This document shows positions 46,627 through 55,246 of a stretch of DNA of 64,000 nt, piece after piece. How positions within the stretch are numbered: the stretch's first letter is position 1; each line of letters opens with the position of its first letter. The notes under the pieces were generated by a model that searched no databases, was not told the origin of the DNA, and saw only the letters and a program-made list of their open reading frames with translations. The position numbers and the translations under genes were made by a program. This DNA is from an uncultured Celeribacter sp. (GTDB taxonomy: Bacteria > Pseudomonadota > Alphaproteobacteria > Rhodobacterales > Rhodobacteraceae): assembly GCF_963676475.1 (NCBI RefSeq), contig NZ_OY781106.1, positions 1,674,001-1,738,000 on the forward strand. The letters run 5' to 3'.

Positions 46627-47502
46627 TCATTCGGTCACCCCCAACAACCGCATCGCGTTCTCCTTCAAAATCAAAGGCCGCACCTCGTCGCGGAACTCCG
46701 CTTTGTCAAAGGCGTCGAGCCATTTCTCCGGCGCGATCATCGGCCAGTCGGAACCGAACAACATCTTGTTTTTCAACAAGGTATTCGCGTAACGCACCAG
46801 GATCGGCGGGAAGTATTTCGGCGACCAGCCGGACAGGTCGATGTAGACATTGGGCTTGTGGGTCGCGACCGACAGAGCCTCCTCCTGCCACGGAAACGAC
46901 GGGTGCGCGAGGATGATCGGCATGTCGGGAAAATCCACCGCGAGATCGTCCATATACATCGGATTCGAGTATTTCAGCCGCATGCCATTGCCGCCCTTCA
47001 TCCCCGATCCGACCCCCGTCTGACCGGTGTGAAACAGCGCCGGTTTGCCGGCCTCGGCGATGGCCTCATAGAGCACATAGGCGTTGCGATCATTGGGGTA
47101 AAACCCCTGCATCGTCGGGTGGAATTTGAACCCCTGAATGCCGTGATTTTCCACCAGATCGCGCGCCTCACGCGCGCCCAATTTGCCTTTCGCGGGGTCA
47201 ATGGAGGCAAACGGAATGAGAATGTCGGAGTGCTTTGCGGCGGCGTCGGCGACCTCGTAATTGTCGTAGCGGCGATAGCCCGTCTCACGCTCGGCATCGA
47301 CCGGGAAAATCACCGCGGCGATGTTTTTCTCGCGGTAATGCGCGGCGGTCTGGTCAATCGTGGGCGGATGGGACCATGGCGCGTTGAAATATTTCGCCAT
47401 CGCGGATTGCAAATCGTCATAGCCATCATCGTGGTGACAGCCACAGGCCTCCTCGGCATGGGTGTGAAAATCAATCGCGCGGACGTTAGAAAAGTCTACC
47501 AT
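46627..47502 (-). CDS. Amidohydrolase-family (ACMSD-like) protein of the aryl-CoA operon
   Basis: This 291-residue TIM-barrel amidohydrolase keeps the metal-ligand pattern: DFHTHAEEA near the N-terminus, later His residues in GFKFHPTMQGF, LFHTGQTG and ILAHPSFPW, and the catalytic-type Asp in FGSDWPMIAPEK. Members decarboxylate or hydrolyse carboxylic and CoA intermediates. In this operon no thiolase is present, and the best guess is hydrolytic release of the aromatic acid from a beta-ketoacyl-CoA, as reported for the Rhodococcus/Corynebacterium phenylpropanoid pathways. The start at 47502 has AAGGAATTGAAT upstream; a TTG earlier is disregarded. It lies 10 bases after the CoA-synthetase stop. 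Confidence 0.83.
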   Translation of the reverse strand: MVDFSNVRAIDFHTHAEEACGCHHDDGYDDLQSAMAKYFNAPWSHPPTIDQTAAHYREKNIAAVIFPVDAERETGYRRYDNYEVADAAAKHSDILIPFASIDPAKGKLGAREARDLVENHGIQGFKFHPTMQGFYPNDRNAYVLYEAIAEAGKPALFHTGQTGVGSGMKGGNGMRLKYSNPMYMDDLAVDFPDMPIILAHPSFPWQEEALSVATHKPNVYIDLSGWSPKYFPPILVRYANTLLKNKMLFGSDWPMIAPEKWLDAFDKAEFRDEVRPLILKENAMRLLGVTE

Positions 47503-47512
47503 ATTCAATTCC

Positions 47513-49330
47513 TTACACTCGGATCAGGGCCGGATCTTCGTTGTCGTAGAGACGCTCCAAAAGATCGGCGCGGCGGGTGATGATTTTGCGGGTGTTCAAA
47601 GACCCCTTGTCGGTGACCTCGCCATCTTTGAGAGAAGGCGGTTCGGCCAGGATGATGGCGCGGGCGATGCGTTTGGCGGAGCCTGACGCAGCACGGGCCA
47701 TTTTGCGCAAAACGTGGTGGATTTCGGCCTGAAGATGATCGTCGATCACGGCACCTTCCGAGGTGTTGTCGTCATGCACGTGATCCGGGCGTGGGAAGAC
47801 GAAGAGGCCGATCTCGCCCCGGTCGTGACCGCAGATCACCACATCGAGCACCAGCCCACGCAGAGCCTCCAGCGCATCAAGACGCAGCTTGCCCGCCTGG
47901 ACCCAGGTGCCGGTCAGCAGTTTGAAATCCTCGGAGACGCGGCCATCGAAAACGAGGCCCCGGTTCGGATCGCCCTTGTCGAGAAACTTCACCGCATCGC
48001 CGGTGATGAAAAAGCCATCTTCGTCAAAGGCCTCCGCCGTTTTCTCCGGGTCATGCAGGTAGCCGGGCATGACATTCGGGCCTTTGACGCGGATTTCACA
48101 GCGCATGTCGTCATCGGGCAAAAGCTTGATCTCAGTTCCCGGCAGCGGCACGCCGATGACACCTGAGCGGCCGATATGTTCGTGCACCATGACGTTGGCG
48201 GGCGCGGTCTCCGTGAGGCCCCAGCTTGAGATCATCAGGGGCAGACGCCCGCGCACTTCCATCGCCATCTCTTCGAGCCGGGTCCAGATGTCCTGCGGCA
48301 GGGACGCGCCCGCATAGAACAGCATGTCGAGGTCTTTGAAATAGGCTTCTTTGAGGGCCTGATTGTGCTCCATCTCATGCACCAGCATCGAAAAACCGAC
48401 AGGCACGTTGAAGGCCGCGGTGCTGGCCTTTTCTATCACGTTCTCAATCGTGTGCTGAAACAGGGCCTTCGTCGGCTTGCCATTATCAATGTAGAAAGAA
48501 CCGCCGTGCATCAGCATCATGTTGACGTTATGCGAGCCACCAAAAACGTGGTTCCACGGCAGCCAATCGACGATGCGCTGCGGGCGCTCTTTCATGAAGG
48601 GCAGCACCGACGACATCTGGCTTTGGTTGGCGCACATCATGCGCTGTGTGGTCATCACGCCCTTTGGGTCGGAACTGGAGCCAGAGGTGAAGAGGATTTT
48701 CGCCAGCGTGTCCGGCCCGACCCCTGCATGAACGGATGCAAGGTCGACGCCCGCGTCGCCTTTCAGGAGCTCAGCGAAAGGCGTGACGGGGCGTGGCGCG
48801 CCCGCGGGCAGTGAGGCCACGATTTCGATCCCCTCGAAATCCGACAGGCTCAGAGCCTTGGCATAGCGCGCGGCATCGTCCACGAAGGCCATTTTCGGTT
48901 TCGTCTTGCCTATCGCATATTGCAGACGGAAATGGGCCTCTTCGATCAGGGAATATTGTTCAGCCAAGGGCACAGTTGGCACACCTGCCCATTGCGCACC
49001 AAACGACAGCAAAGCGTGATCGACGGAGTTGCCGGACATGATCATGATCGGCGTCGATTCGTTGAGGCCGCGCGCAGCCAGAGAGGCCGCGATGGCTTTG
49101 ACGCGCTCCAAAACCTCCGCATAGCCCAACTCGCGCCAGCCCGCGCCGGAGCGTTCGGCGAGATAGATGTGATCCGGGCGCTCAGCGGCCCATTTTTCCA
49201 ACCAGACCCCGGTGTGCTCGACCACAGGATCGAGCGGCAGGGCCGAGGTCAGGATAATCTCTTCCGTGCTCTTGCGGTCCATGCGCACCGAATGCGGTGC
49301 AAGCGTCAGCCCCGTCGTTTGATCTTTCAT
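47513..49330 (-). CDS. fcs: Feruloyl/p-coumaroyl-CoA synthetase-like AMP-dependent ligase
   Basis: This adenylate-forming ligase of 605 residues activates hydroxycinnamates or related phenylpropanoids to CoA thioesters. The phosphate-binding loop TSGSSSDPKGV is at about 215-225. The acyl-adenylate motif SSWGLTETAPANVMVHE and the late FDGRVSEDFKLLTGTWV are typical of feruloyl-CoA synthases rather than 4-coumarate ligases. It is upstream of the amidohydrolase in the same transcript, downstream of MarR and TRAP genes. Exact substrate (ferulate, p-coumarate or dihydro forms) cannot be told from the sequence. Confidence 0.88.
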   Translation of the reverse strand: MKDQTTGLTLAPHSVRMDRKSTEEIILTSALPLDPVVEHTGVWLEKWAAERPDHIYLAERSGAGWRELGYAEVLERVKAIAASLAARGLNESTPIMIMSGNSVDHALLSFGAQWAGVPTVPLAEQYSLIEEAHFRLQYAIGKTKPKMAFVDDAARYAKALSLSDFEGIEIVASLPAGAPRPVTPFAELLKGDAGVDLASVHAGVGPDTLAKILFTSGSSSDPKGVMTTQRMMCANQSQMSSVLPFMKERPQRIVDWLPWNHVFGGSHNVNMMLMHGGSFYIDNGKPTKALFQHTIENVIEKASTAAFNVPVGFSMLVHEMEHNQALKEAYFKDLDMLFYAGASLPQDIWTRLEEMAMEVRGRLPLMISSWGLTETAPANVMVHEHIGRSGVIGVPLPGTEIKLLPDDDMRCEIRVKGPNVMPGYLHDPEKTAEAFDEDGFFITGDAVKFLDKGDPNRGLVFDGRVSEDFKLLTGTWVQAGKLRLDALEALRGLVLDVVICGHDRGEIGLFVFPRPDHVHDDNTSEGAVIDDHLQAEIHHVLRKMARAASGSAKRIARAIILAEPPSLKDGEVTDKGSLNTRKIITRRADLLERLYDNEDPALIRV

Positions 49331-49359
49331 GCGTTCCTCCCTTAGCCGATTTGAAGCGG

Positions 49360-49809
49360 CTATTTCCTCCCGACCCGGCCCAAAAGGGTCCGAAGCGTGG
49401 TGCGTTCTTCTGTGCTCAGCGCAGCAAACAGAGCCTTCTCATGGGCTGCGACCGCCCGCTCCGCCTCACGCCATTTCTTGTCGCCCAGCGCGGTGGTGCG
49501 CAGGGCATATTGCCGCCGGTCGCCTTCGACGCGTCCGCGTTCGATCAGGTCGGCGCTTTCCAACTCATCCACCAAAACCACCACGCCGGAGCGCTCGATA
49601 TACAGCGCCTCGGCGAGGCGGCTCTGGGAGATGTCGGGGTTTTCCTTGATAATCGCGAGGGCGGAAAAAGACGTCATCCGAAGCCCCAGAGGCTCCAGCA
49701 CCCGCGCCAGATCCTCGCGCACCATCAAAAACGCGCGCTTCATGGTGTAGCCCACGAATTGGCGCAGGTTCTGGTCTGTGATTTCGGTATCTTTATCGCA
49801 CTTGCTCAT
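49360..49809 (-). CDS. MarR-family regulator within the hydroxycinnamate operon
   Basis: This is a 149-residue winged-helix regulator with NPDISQSRLAEALYIERSGVVVLVDELESADLIERG as the DNA-binding region and a wing at RGRVEGDRRQYAL. Position between the TRAP transporter genes and the CoA-synthetase suggests it is the CoA-thioester-sensing repressor, like CouR or FerR. The start at 49809 has GAGGAAAAGACG upstream. It lies 10 bases after dctM and 29 before the CoA-synthetase gene. The likely operator is the inverted repeat at 54435-54461. Confidence 0.88.
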   Translation of the reverse strand: MSKCDKDTEITDQNLRQFVGYTMKRAFLMVREDLARVLEPLGLRMTSFSALAIIKENPDISQSRLAEALYIERSGVVVLVDELESADLIERGRVEGDRRQYALRTTALGDKKWREAERAVAAHEKALFAALSTEERTTLRTLLGRVGRK

Positions 49810-49819
49810 CGTCTTTTCC

Positions 49820-51142
49820 TCAGTTGGCCACCACATCCACCAGCCAATAGCTCAGCACCGGGAAGCTGACCAGAATGGCGATGCGGAAGAATTCTGCGAT
49901 GATGAAAGGCGTTGTGCCGCGGAAAATCTGGCTGGTCGGGATGTCCTTCGCCATAGAGGAGATGACAAAAAGGTTCATCCCCACAGGCGGCGTGATCAGC
50001 CCCATTTCGACCACCACCAAAGAGATGATGCCGAACCACATGGCTTGCTGTTCCGGCATGAGACCGAAATCCAGCGCCATGATCGTGGGGAAAAACACCG
50101 GCACGGTGAGCAAGATCATCGAGAGACTGTCCATGAGGCAGCCCATGACGAGGTAGAAAACGATGATCCCCATCAGCACCACCATCGGCGCCACATTGGC
50201 GGCGGAAAAATAGGCGGCCACTTCGGAGGGCATCCGAGAAAGCGCCAGCGCGACGTTGAAGATGTCGGCGCCAAAGACGATGGCGAAAATCATCGCGGTC
50301 GACCCCGCCGTGTCGATCAGGCAATCCAAAATGGCCCGCCCGTCGAGGCCCCGGGTCAAAAGCCCCGCGACCAGCATCAGGATCACGCCGACGGAGGCGC
50401 CCTCTGCGGGCGTAAAGAACCCGCCATAGATGCCGCCCAGCACGATGACGAAGATCACGACCACATGCCAGATGTCTTTCAAGGCTTTCAGACGCTGCGC
50501 GAAGCTGGCGGGTTGATGGGTCGGCCCTTCTGAGGGGTAAAGCCGCACATAGATCGCGATGGCGATACAGAATCCGATCACAGCGAGAATACCGGGAATG
50601 GTGGCCGCCAGGAACAGTTTCACGATGTTCTGCTCGGTCAAAAGTGCGTAGATGATGAGCACCACGGAGGGCGGAATGAGAATGCCCAATGTGCCGCCCG
50701 CCGCCAGAGAGCCGGAGGCCAGCGCGCCGGAATAGCCATGCTTGCGCATCTCCGGCAGAGCCACGCGGGCCATGGTCGAGGCGGTGGCCAGAGACGAGCC
50801 GGAAATGGACCCGAACATCGCACAGCCCGCCACAGAGGCCATCGCCAGACCACCGCGCAGGTGGCCGATCCAGGCATTGGACGCAGCAAAGATCGCGGCA
50901 GAGATGCCGGAGCGCGTCGCGAGATGCCCCATGAGAATGAACAAGGGCACAATCGCAAATTCATAAGACATAAATTTATCGACCCAGGCCGTGTTGAAAT
51001 AGGCCATGAGCGCGTAAGGCGAGGCGAGCGTGATATAGCCCACGGCACCGACCAGCCCCATGCCCAAGGCAATCGGCATCCGGGCAAAGATCAGGAGCAA
51101 AAGCCCCACGACCATCAGAATGGCAATCGTCATCGGCTCCAT
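49820..51142 (-). CDS. TRAP transporter large permease (DctM) of the hydroxycinnamate operon
   Basis: DctM is the ion-coupled large membrane subunit of a TRAP importer, 440 residues with about twelve helices. Typical motifs are GCAMFGSISGSSLATASTMARVALPEM, SLAAGGTLGILIPPSVVLIIYAL and VEMGLITPPVGMNLFVI. The start at 51142 (MEPMTIA) overlaps the dctQ stop by one base; a longer frame to 51253 would run inside dctQ. With the neighbouring dctQ and dctP, the importer probably takes up an aromatic acid such as a hydroxycinnamate. Confidence 0.93.
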   Translation of the reverse strand: MEPMTIAILMVVGLLLLIFARMPIALGMGLVGAVGYITLASPYALMAYFNTAWVDKFMSYEFAIVPLFILMGHLATRSGISAAIFAASNAWIGHLRGGLAMASVAGCAMFGSISGSSLATASTMARVALPEMRKHGYSGALASGSLAAGGTLGILIPPSVVLIIYALLTEQNIVKLFLAATIPGILAVIGFCIAIAIYVRLYPSEGPTHQPASFAQRLKALKDIWHVVVIFVIVLGGIYGGFFTPAEGASVGVILMLVAGLLTRGLDGRAILDCLIDTAGSTAMIFAIVFGADIFNVALALSRMPSEVAAYFSAANVAPMVVLMGIIVFYLVMGCLMDSLSMILLTVPVFFPTIMALDFGLMPEQQAMWFGIISLVVVEMGLITPPVGMNLFVISSMAKDIPTSQIFRGTTPFIIAEFFRIAILVSFPVLSYWLVDVVAN

Positions 51143-51696
51143 CAGCGCACCTCCAGGCCGCGAAAGGCGGGGCTGATCATCGGAAGGCCCTGCAAAAAGG
51201 CCACGATGGACGAAAGCCCGGTGCCCAAAAGCGCAGGCAGATAGACCCACCACACGGGCGCGCGCAGCAACATGGTGCGGTCGCCATAGTCATGCATTTC
51301 CAAAAGTCCCATTGCGAGCCGCCAGGTCAGAAACGCCCAACAGACGGCAAAAATCATTGTCCAGACGCCGTCGAACCGGCGCTGGGTGACGGGTTTCAGC
51401 CAGAGCGTGAAGAGATCGACCATGACGTGCCCCTTGTTGAACTGGCACAGAGGCAAGAAGAGCGAGGCACAGGCCGCACAGGCCAGCTCCACCAATTCGA
51501 AATCCCCGCGAATGCCGCCCAAACCAAGGTTGCGCATCACCACCGATAGGGTGACGGCCAGAGAGGCCGCGAAAATCACCGCGCCGCCAAGCCCCGCAGA
51601 GCCAAGGCAAATCGCCCGGAGCGCGCGGAACAGGGGGGTGTGATCCCCCTGCCCAGTGTCTCCCTGCCCAGTGTCTGTGTTAAGCTGCTCGGCCAT
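51142..51696 (-). CDS. TRAP transporter small permease (DctQ) of the hydroxycinnamate operon
   Basis: DctQ has four helices and bridges DctP and DctM. The 184-residue protein has a conserved ELACAACASLFLPLCQFNKGHVMVDLF region and an atypical hydrophilic N-terminus MAEQLNTDTGQGDTGQGDHT that stems from a tandem 15-base repeat. It begins 6 bases after dctP and overlaps dctM by one base. Confidence 0.9.
   Translation of the reverse strand: MAEQLNTDTGQGDTGQGDHTPLFRALRAICLGSAGLGGAVIFAASLAVTLSVVMRNLGLGGIRGDFELVELACAACASLFLPLCQFNKGHVMVDLFTLWLKPVTQRRFDGVWTMIFAVCWAFLTWRLAMGLLEMHDYGDRTMLLRAPVWWVYLPALLGTGLSSIVAFLQGLPMISPAFRGLEVR
51647..51676 (-). repeat. Tandem 15-base perfect repeat near the dctQ start
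   Basis: CCCTGCCCAGTGTCT occurs twice head-to-tail (51647-51661, 51662-51676) and encodes the duplicated pentapeptide DTGQG near residues 8-17. The length is a multiple of three. Confidence 0.85.
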
Positions 51697-51702
51697 GAGG
51701 AC

Positions 51703-52743
51703 TCACCCGGCGTCCAGAAGGTCGTTGGCGCGCGCCACGATGGCCGCCCCGTCGAGACCCGCGTCGTTCAATTTCCCGATCCATTCATCATAGACGGGCG
51801 CCGCCATCTCGCGCCATTTGGCGATCTCGGCGGCCGGAATCGTGTGGATCTCATTGCCCTGTTTCTCGACCATGGATTTGCCGAAGGCCTCGAACTCATC
51901 GAATTGCGCGCCAAGGCGACGGGACAGATCGGCACCCGAATGATCGTCGATCACCTTGCGCAGATCGTCAGAGAGACCCTCGTATTTGCGCTCGTTCATC
52001 ACCAGCGAGAAGGTGTTACAATAGAGACCCCGCGCGCCCGCTTCGGGTTCGTTGGTCACAGAGGTCAGCTCCTGAAGTTTGAAGGCCGGCACCACCTCAT
52101 AGGGAAGGCAACAGCCGTCGATCACGCCATTGGACAGCCCCACCACCATCTCGGTCACCGGGAAGAACACGGTCTCTGCCCCCATGATCTCCAACATCTT
52201 GCCGGTCGCTTGGTTCGGCGCGCGCAGTTTGAGGCCCTTCACATCGTCAGCGGTCGAAATTTTCTGACCACGGGTGTGGAATTTACCGCCATCATGGGTG
52301 TGGAAGGCCAAGGGTTTTAGCCCGCGATATTCGTTCTGGCCGAATTCCTCCACCAGCGTATGCATCGCGACAGAGGTCTTTTCGGCATTGGTCACCATGA
52401 AGGGCAGCGCCATGGTTTCGGCCACCGGGAAACGGTCCGGCGTGTAGACCGGCAGGGTCCATGAGATATCGGCAATGCCTTGGCGCGCCTGATCGGCGAG
52501 CTGGGGCGGTTTGCCGCCCAGCTGCATCGAGGGGAACATCTGCATCTCGATGGCGCCATCTGAGGCGTCAGAGATTTCCTTAGCCCAGACATCGAAGAAC
52601 CGGGTCTGCATGGGCGCCACACCCGGCAGGAAATGCGCGACGCGCAGCGTCACTTCAGCGGCGTGGGCTTTTTTGAGATAGGCAGGGGTCGCAAGGGCGG
52701 CGCCCATCGTGGCCATGGCCATACGGCGAGTCATAGTTGTCAT
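51703..52743 (-). CDS. TRAP transporter substrate-binding protein (DctP) of the hydroxycinnamate operon
   Basis: This periplasmic solute-binding protein of 346 residues has a Tat-like signal MTTMTRRMAMATMGAALA with RR at 6-7, and the mature part starts near AEVTLRVAHFLPG. The VVPAFKLQELTSVTNEPEAG and YKGLKPLAFHTHDGGKFH-type regions are typical of aromatic-acid-binding DctP proteins. The start at 52743 has GGGAGGAATAC upstream. The 110 bases before it separate it from the crotonase stop. Confidence 0.9.
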   Translation of the reverse strand: MTTMTRRMAMATMGAALATPAYLKKAHAAEVTLRVAHFLPGVAPMQTRFFDVWAKEISDASDGAIEMQMFPSMQLGGKPPQLADQARQGIADISWTLPVYTPDRFPVAETMALPFMVTNAEKTSVAMHTLVEEFGQNEYRGLKPLAFHTHDGGKFHTRGQKISTADDVKGLKLRAPNQATGKMLEIMGAETVFFPVTEMVVGLSNGVIDGCCLPYEVVPAFKLQELTSVTNEPEAGARGLYCNTFSLVMNERKYEGLSDDLRKVIDDHSGADLSRRLGAQFDEFEAFGKSMVEKQGNEIHTIPAAEIAKWREMAAPVYDEWIGKLNDAGLDGAAIVARANDLLDAG

Positions 52744-52853
52744 GTGTATTCCTCCCAAATCATGACGGATGCCCGGTTTGTCGCGGGCTATGTTGTGATT
52801 GGATGCGGGCCGCCTCCTCTGCAGCCCGCCTCAATACGCATCGCGAGAGCCCG

Positions 52854-53621
52854 TTAACGGAAGACAGGCACGCGCTTTTCCAGAAAGGCCTTAAGACCCT
52901 CCTCGGCATCTTCACTGGTCTGCGAGACGGCGGCGCACATGCTTTCCATGAACAACCCGTCGGCTTTCGACATATCCTCGATCCTGCTGATCGCCTGGAT
53001 CATCATGTAATTCGACAGGGTGGCGTTCTTAGCGATCTTGGCCGCGAGTTTCTGCGCCAGTGCCAGCGCTTCGCCCTCGCCCACCGCATAATGGGTGAGG
53101 CCAAGTGCCAGGCCTTCGTCCGAATTGTATTTGCGCCCCGTGAGCATCATTTCGCACATGCGATCCGCGCCCAGAATGCGCCCCACACGCACCGTCGCAC
53201 CGCCACCGACGAAGATGCCGCGCATGCCTTCAGGCAGTTGGAAAATCGTCGACGGTTCCGAGATTCGCACATGGGTGGCGGCGGCCATTTCAAGCCCGCC
53301 ACCGATCACGGCGCCATACATGGCGGAGATCACCGGAAGGCCTCCGAACTGGATTTTGTCCATCACGGAATGCCAGTTGCGCGAATGCTGCATGGTCCCC
53401 TCGGCGTTGCGGGCAACATGTTCAGAGAGGTCGAGTCCGGAGCAATAATGCCCCTCTGTGCCCGTCATGATCACCACACGCACACCTTCGGGCGGCGCGG
53501 AGAAAAACCCGTCGATGGCATCCAAAAGCTCATCGCACATGGCGTTGCGCTTGCCGGGGCGGTTCATGGTCAGAGTGGCGATCGGCCCCTCGATGTCGAT
53601 TTTCAAGATTTCGCTGGTCAT
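52854..53621 (-). CDS. Crotonase-family enoyl-CoA hydratase of the aryl-CoA operon
   Basis: This 255-residue crotonase would hydrate an aryl-enoyl-CoA, or act as a hydratase/lyase on feruloyl-CoA. Oxyanion-hole regions GHYCSGLDLSEH and GAVIGGGLEMAAA are intact, and the acid/base Glu is likely in QLPEGMRGIFVGGGA. Compared with classical feruloyl-CoA hydratase/lyase (Ech, about 275 residues) it is shorter. The adjacent SDR, acyl-CoA dehydrogenase and amidohydrolase favour a beta-oxidation-type role over a direct retro-aldol lyase. It lies 12 bases after the SDR gene. Confidence 0.86.
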   Translation of the reverse strand: MTSEILKIDIEGPIATLTMNRPGKRNAMCDELLDAIDGFFSAPPEGVRVVIMTGTEGHYCSGLDLSEHVARNAEGTMQHSRNWHSVMDKIQFGGLPVISAMYGAVIGGGLEMAAATHVRISEPSTIFQLPEGMRGIFVGGGATVRVGRILGADRMCEMMLTGRKYNSDEGLALGLTHYAVGEGEALALAQKLAAKIAKNATLSNYMMIQAISRIEDMSKADGLFMESMCAAVSQTSEDAEEGLKAFLEKRVPVFR

Positions 53622-53633
53622 TGGCTTTTCTTC

Positions 53634-54398
53634 TTATTTGATCGGCATGCGGGCGGCGGCATCGAGGCGAATAACCGTCCCGTTCAGCATCGGGTTTTCC
53701 ACGATGGCCTGCGCGAGGCGGGCATATTCGTCCGGGTCGCCCATGCGGGACGGGTACGGCACGTTTTTGAGAATGTCGGCGCGAATATCATCCGGCAGGC
53801 CTGCGCTCATCGCGGTCTCGAAAAGCCCCGGCGCGATGGCCATGACGCGGATGCCAAAGCGGGCAAGTTCGCGTGCCGCCGGGAGCGTCATCGAGGCCAC
53901 GCCGCCTTTCGAGGCGGAATAGGCCGCCTGTCCGATCTGGCCGTCTTCGAACGCCACAGAGGAGGTGTTGATGATCACGCCCCGCGCCCCGTCCGCGTCA
54001 ATCGGATCGGCGGCGGCCATGGCGCGGGCGGCGATGTTCATCACGGCATAAGTGCCCAGAAGGTTGACGTTCAACGCCTTGGCGAAGGTGTCGATGGTGA
54101 GCGATCCGTCGCGCGGAAGGATGCGCCCCGCCGTGCCGATGCCCGCGCAGGAAACCACGATACGCGGCGTGCCCAACTCACTTTCGATCTGCGTGAAAGC
54201 CGCTTCGACCGCGCTCGCGTCGCTGACATCCACCGCATAGCCTGTGCCGCCGATCTCAGCGGCTGCCTTGGCCGCCGCCTCCCCCGACAGATCGAGAATG
54301 GCCACCGTGGCGCCCGCCTCGGCCAGGCGTTTTGCCGTGGCAAAGCCCAGCCCGCTGGCAGCGCCCGTCACGACGGCGACATGCCCTTTGATCTCCAT
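53634..54398 (-). CDS. Short-chain dehydrogenase, probable 3-hydroxyacyl-CoA dehydrogenase
   Basis: This is a classical SDR of 254 residues: cofactor motif TGAASGLG (11-18), NTSSVAFED with catalytic Ser, and YSASKGG with Tyr-x-x-x-Lys. An Asp at the end of beta-2 (AILDLSGEAA) suggests NAD(H) preference. By context and resemblance to HSD10-type enzymes it should oxidise the 3-hydroxy-3-arylpropanoyl-CoA made by the crotonase. It is the first gene of the minus-strand operon and follows a MarR-like operator. Confidence 0.87.
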   Translation of the reverse strand: MEIKGHVAVVTGAASGLGFATAKRLAEAGATVAILDLSGEAAAKAAAEIGGTGYAVDVSDASAVEAAFTQIESELGTPRIVVSCAGIGTAGRILPRDGSLTIDTFAKALNVNLLGTYAVMNIAARAMAAADPIDADGARGVIINTSSVAFEDGQIGQAAYSASKGGVASMTLPAARELARFGIRVMAIAPGLFETAMSAGLPDDIRADILKNVPYPSRMGDPDEYARLAQAIVENPMLNGTVIRLDAAARMPIK

Positions 54399-54434
54399 GA
54401 TGTCTCCTCCCGTTTGAGGAAACCATGCAGAGGA

Positions 54435-54461
54435 TTAATTGTTATGTCAATGAACAATTAA
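54435..54461. promoter_or_regulatory. Perfect 9-bp inverted repeat upstream of the hydroxycinnamate operon (MarR operator)
   Basis: TTAATTGTT (54435-54443) and AACAATTAA (54453-54461) are exact complements with a 9-base spacer. The element is 37 bases upstream of the SDR start and AT-rich. Size and symmetry match MarR-family operators, and one of the two nearby MarR proteins is the likely ligand-responsive binder. Confidence 0.82.
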
Positions 54462-54586
54462 AATACAGACCAATCTCGCAAATGCAGCAAAGACAAACCA
54501 CCAGAACCCGCAGGGAAAACCATGCGGGCACACCCCCAAGAATGCAGGATGTCGCTGCGGCGCAGAACTGCCGCAAAGACGGAATG

Positions 54587-55057
54587 TCAGGCTTTTTTAT
54601 CCAGAATCAGAGGCGCACGGCTGAGGTCATTGCCGGCGTCCGCCGCCTTGGTCGCGAGGCGCAAAAACTCCGCCCGCTCAACATCAGAGAGCCCGGACAG
54701 AATGTCATCCTGAAAATCCCGAACCAAAGGAACCAGCTTATCCAAAAGCGCATCGCCTTCAGACGTCAGGCTGACGATCCGCGCGCGGCGATCATGATCG
54801 CACACCCTGCGCTCGACGAGCCCCTTGCTCTCCAGCCGGTCGATCACGCCGCCAATCGTCGCACGGTCATAGGCGATGACCCCGGCCAGTCGCGCCTGAT
54901 CGATGCCCGGGTTTGCCTTGACGGCATACATCGCAGCGAATTGCACCGACGTCATGGTCAGCCCCAGCTCTTTCATCCGCTCCTGAAAGACAGACATGGA
55001 GATCTGATTCAGGCGTCGAATCAAGTATCCGGCCATGTTGTGTATTTCGAGTTGCAT
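54587..55057 (-). CDS. MarR-family regulator divergent from the gentisate operon
   Basis: This is a 156-residue winged-helix regulator with the DNA-binding segment NPGIDQARLAGVIAYDRATIGGVIDRLESKGLVERR and the wing VCDHDRRARIVSLTSEG. It is divergent from the 3-hydroxybenzoate/gentisate operon, 189 bases away, and upstream of the hydroxycinnamate operon, so it could govern either. Sensing of a benzoate- or gentisate-like compound is inference. The intergenic region holds two inverted repeats that could be its operators. Confidence 0.88.
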   Translation of the reverse strand: MQLEIHNMAGYLIRRLNQISMSVFQERMKELGLTMTSVQFAAMYAVKANPGIDQARLAGVIAYDRATIGGVIDRLESKGLVERRVCDHDRRARIVSLTSEGDALLDKLVPLVRDFQDDILSGLSDVERAEFLRLATKAADAGNDLSRAPLILDKKA

Positions 55058-55141
55058 GAGCTTTTCCCCTGAGCGCCCCGTGTCATATCCGGCGACATAT
55101 CAGACTTCTTCATGCCTTATCCGCATGATGCAGGTCAATAA

Positions 55142-55192
55142 TAAGCATGCTTACCGAATTGACTCAAATAAATAGTAAGTATACACACTATT
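55142..55192. promoter_or_regulatory. Two inverted repeats between the MarR gene and the gentisate operon
   Basis: TAAGCATGCTTA (55142-55153) is a perfect 12-base palindrome. AATAGT (55171-55176) and ACTATT (55187-55192) form a second inverted repeat with a 10-base spacer and a GTATAC core. Both lie in the divergent promoter region, consistent with MarR-type control of one or both transcripts. Confidence 0.65.
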
Positions 55193-55246
55193 CAGGGCGC
55201 AACGGGAGTGCGCCAGAAAATTGCGATAAAATTCGGAGGAGCTCAC

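Noticed and set aside
52854..53621. Crotonase as a classical feruloyl-CoA hydratase/lyase giving vanillin
   Set aside because: Possible, but no vanillin dehydrogenase is next to it, and the surrounding acyl-CoA dehydrogenase, SDR and amidohydrolase fit a beta-oxidation-like route better.
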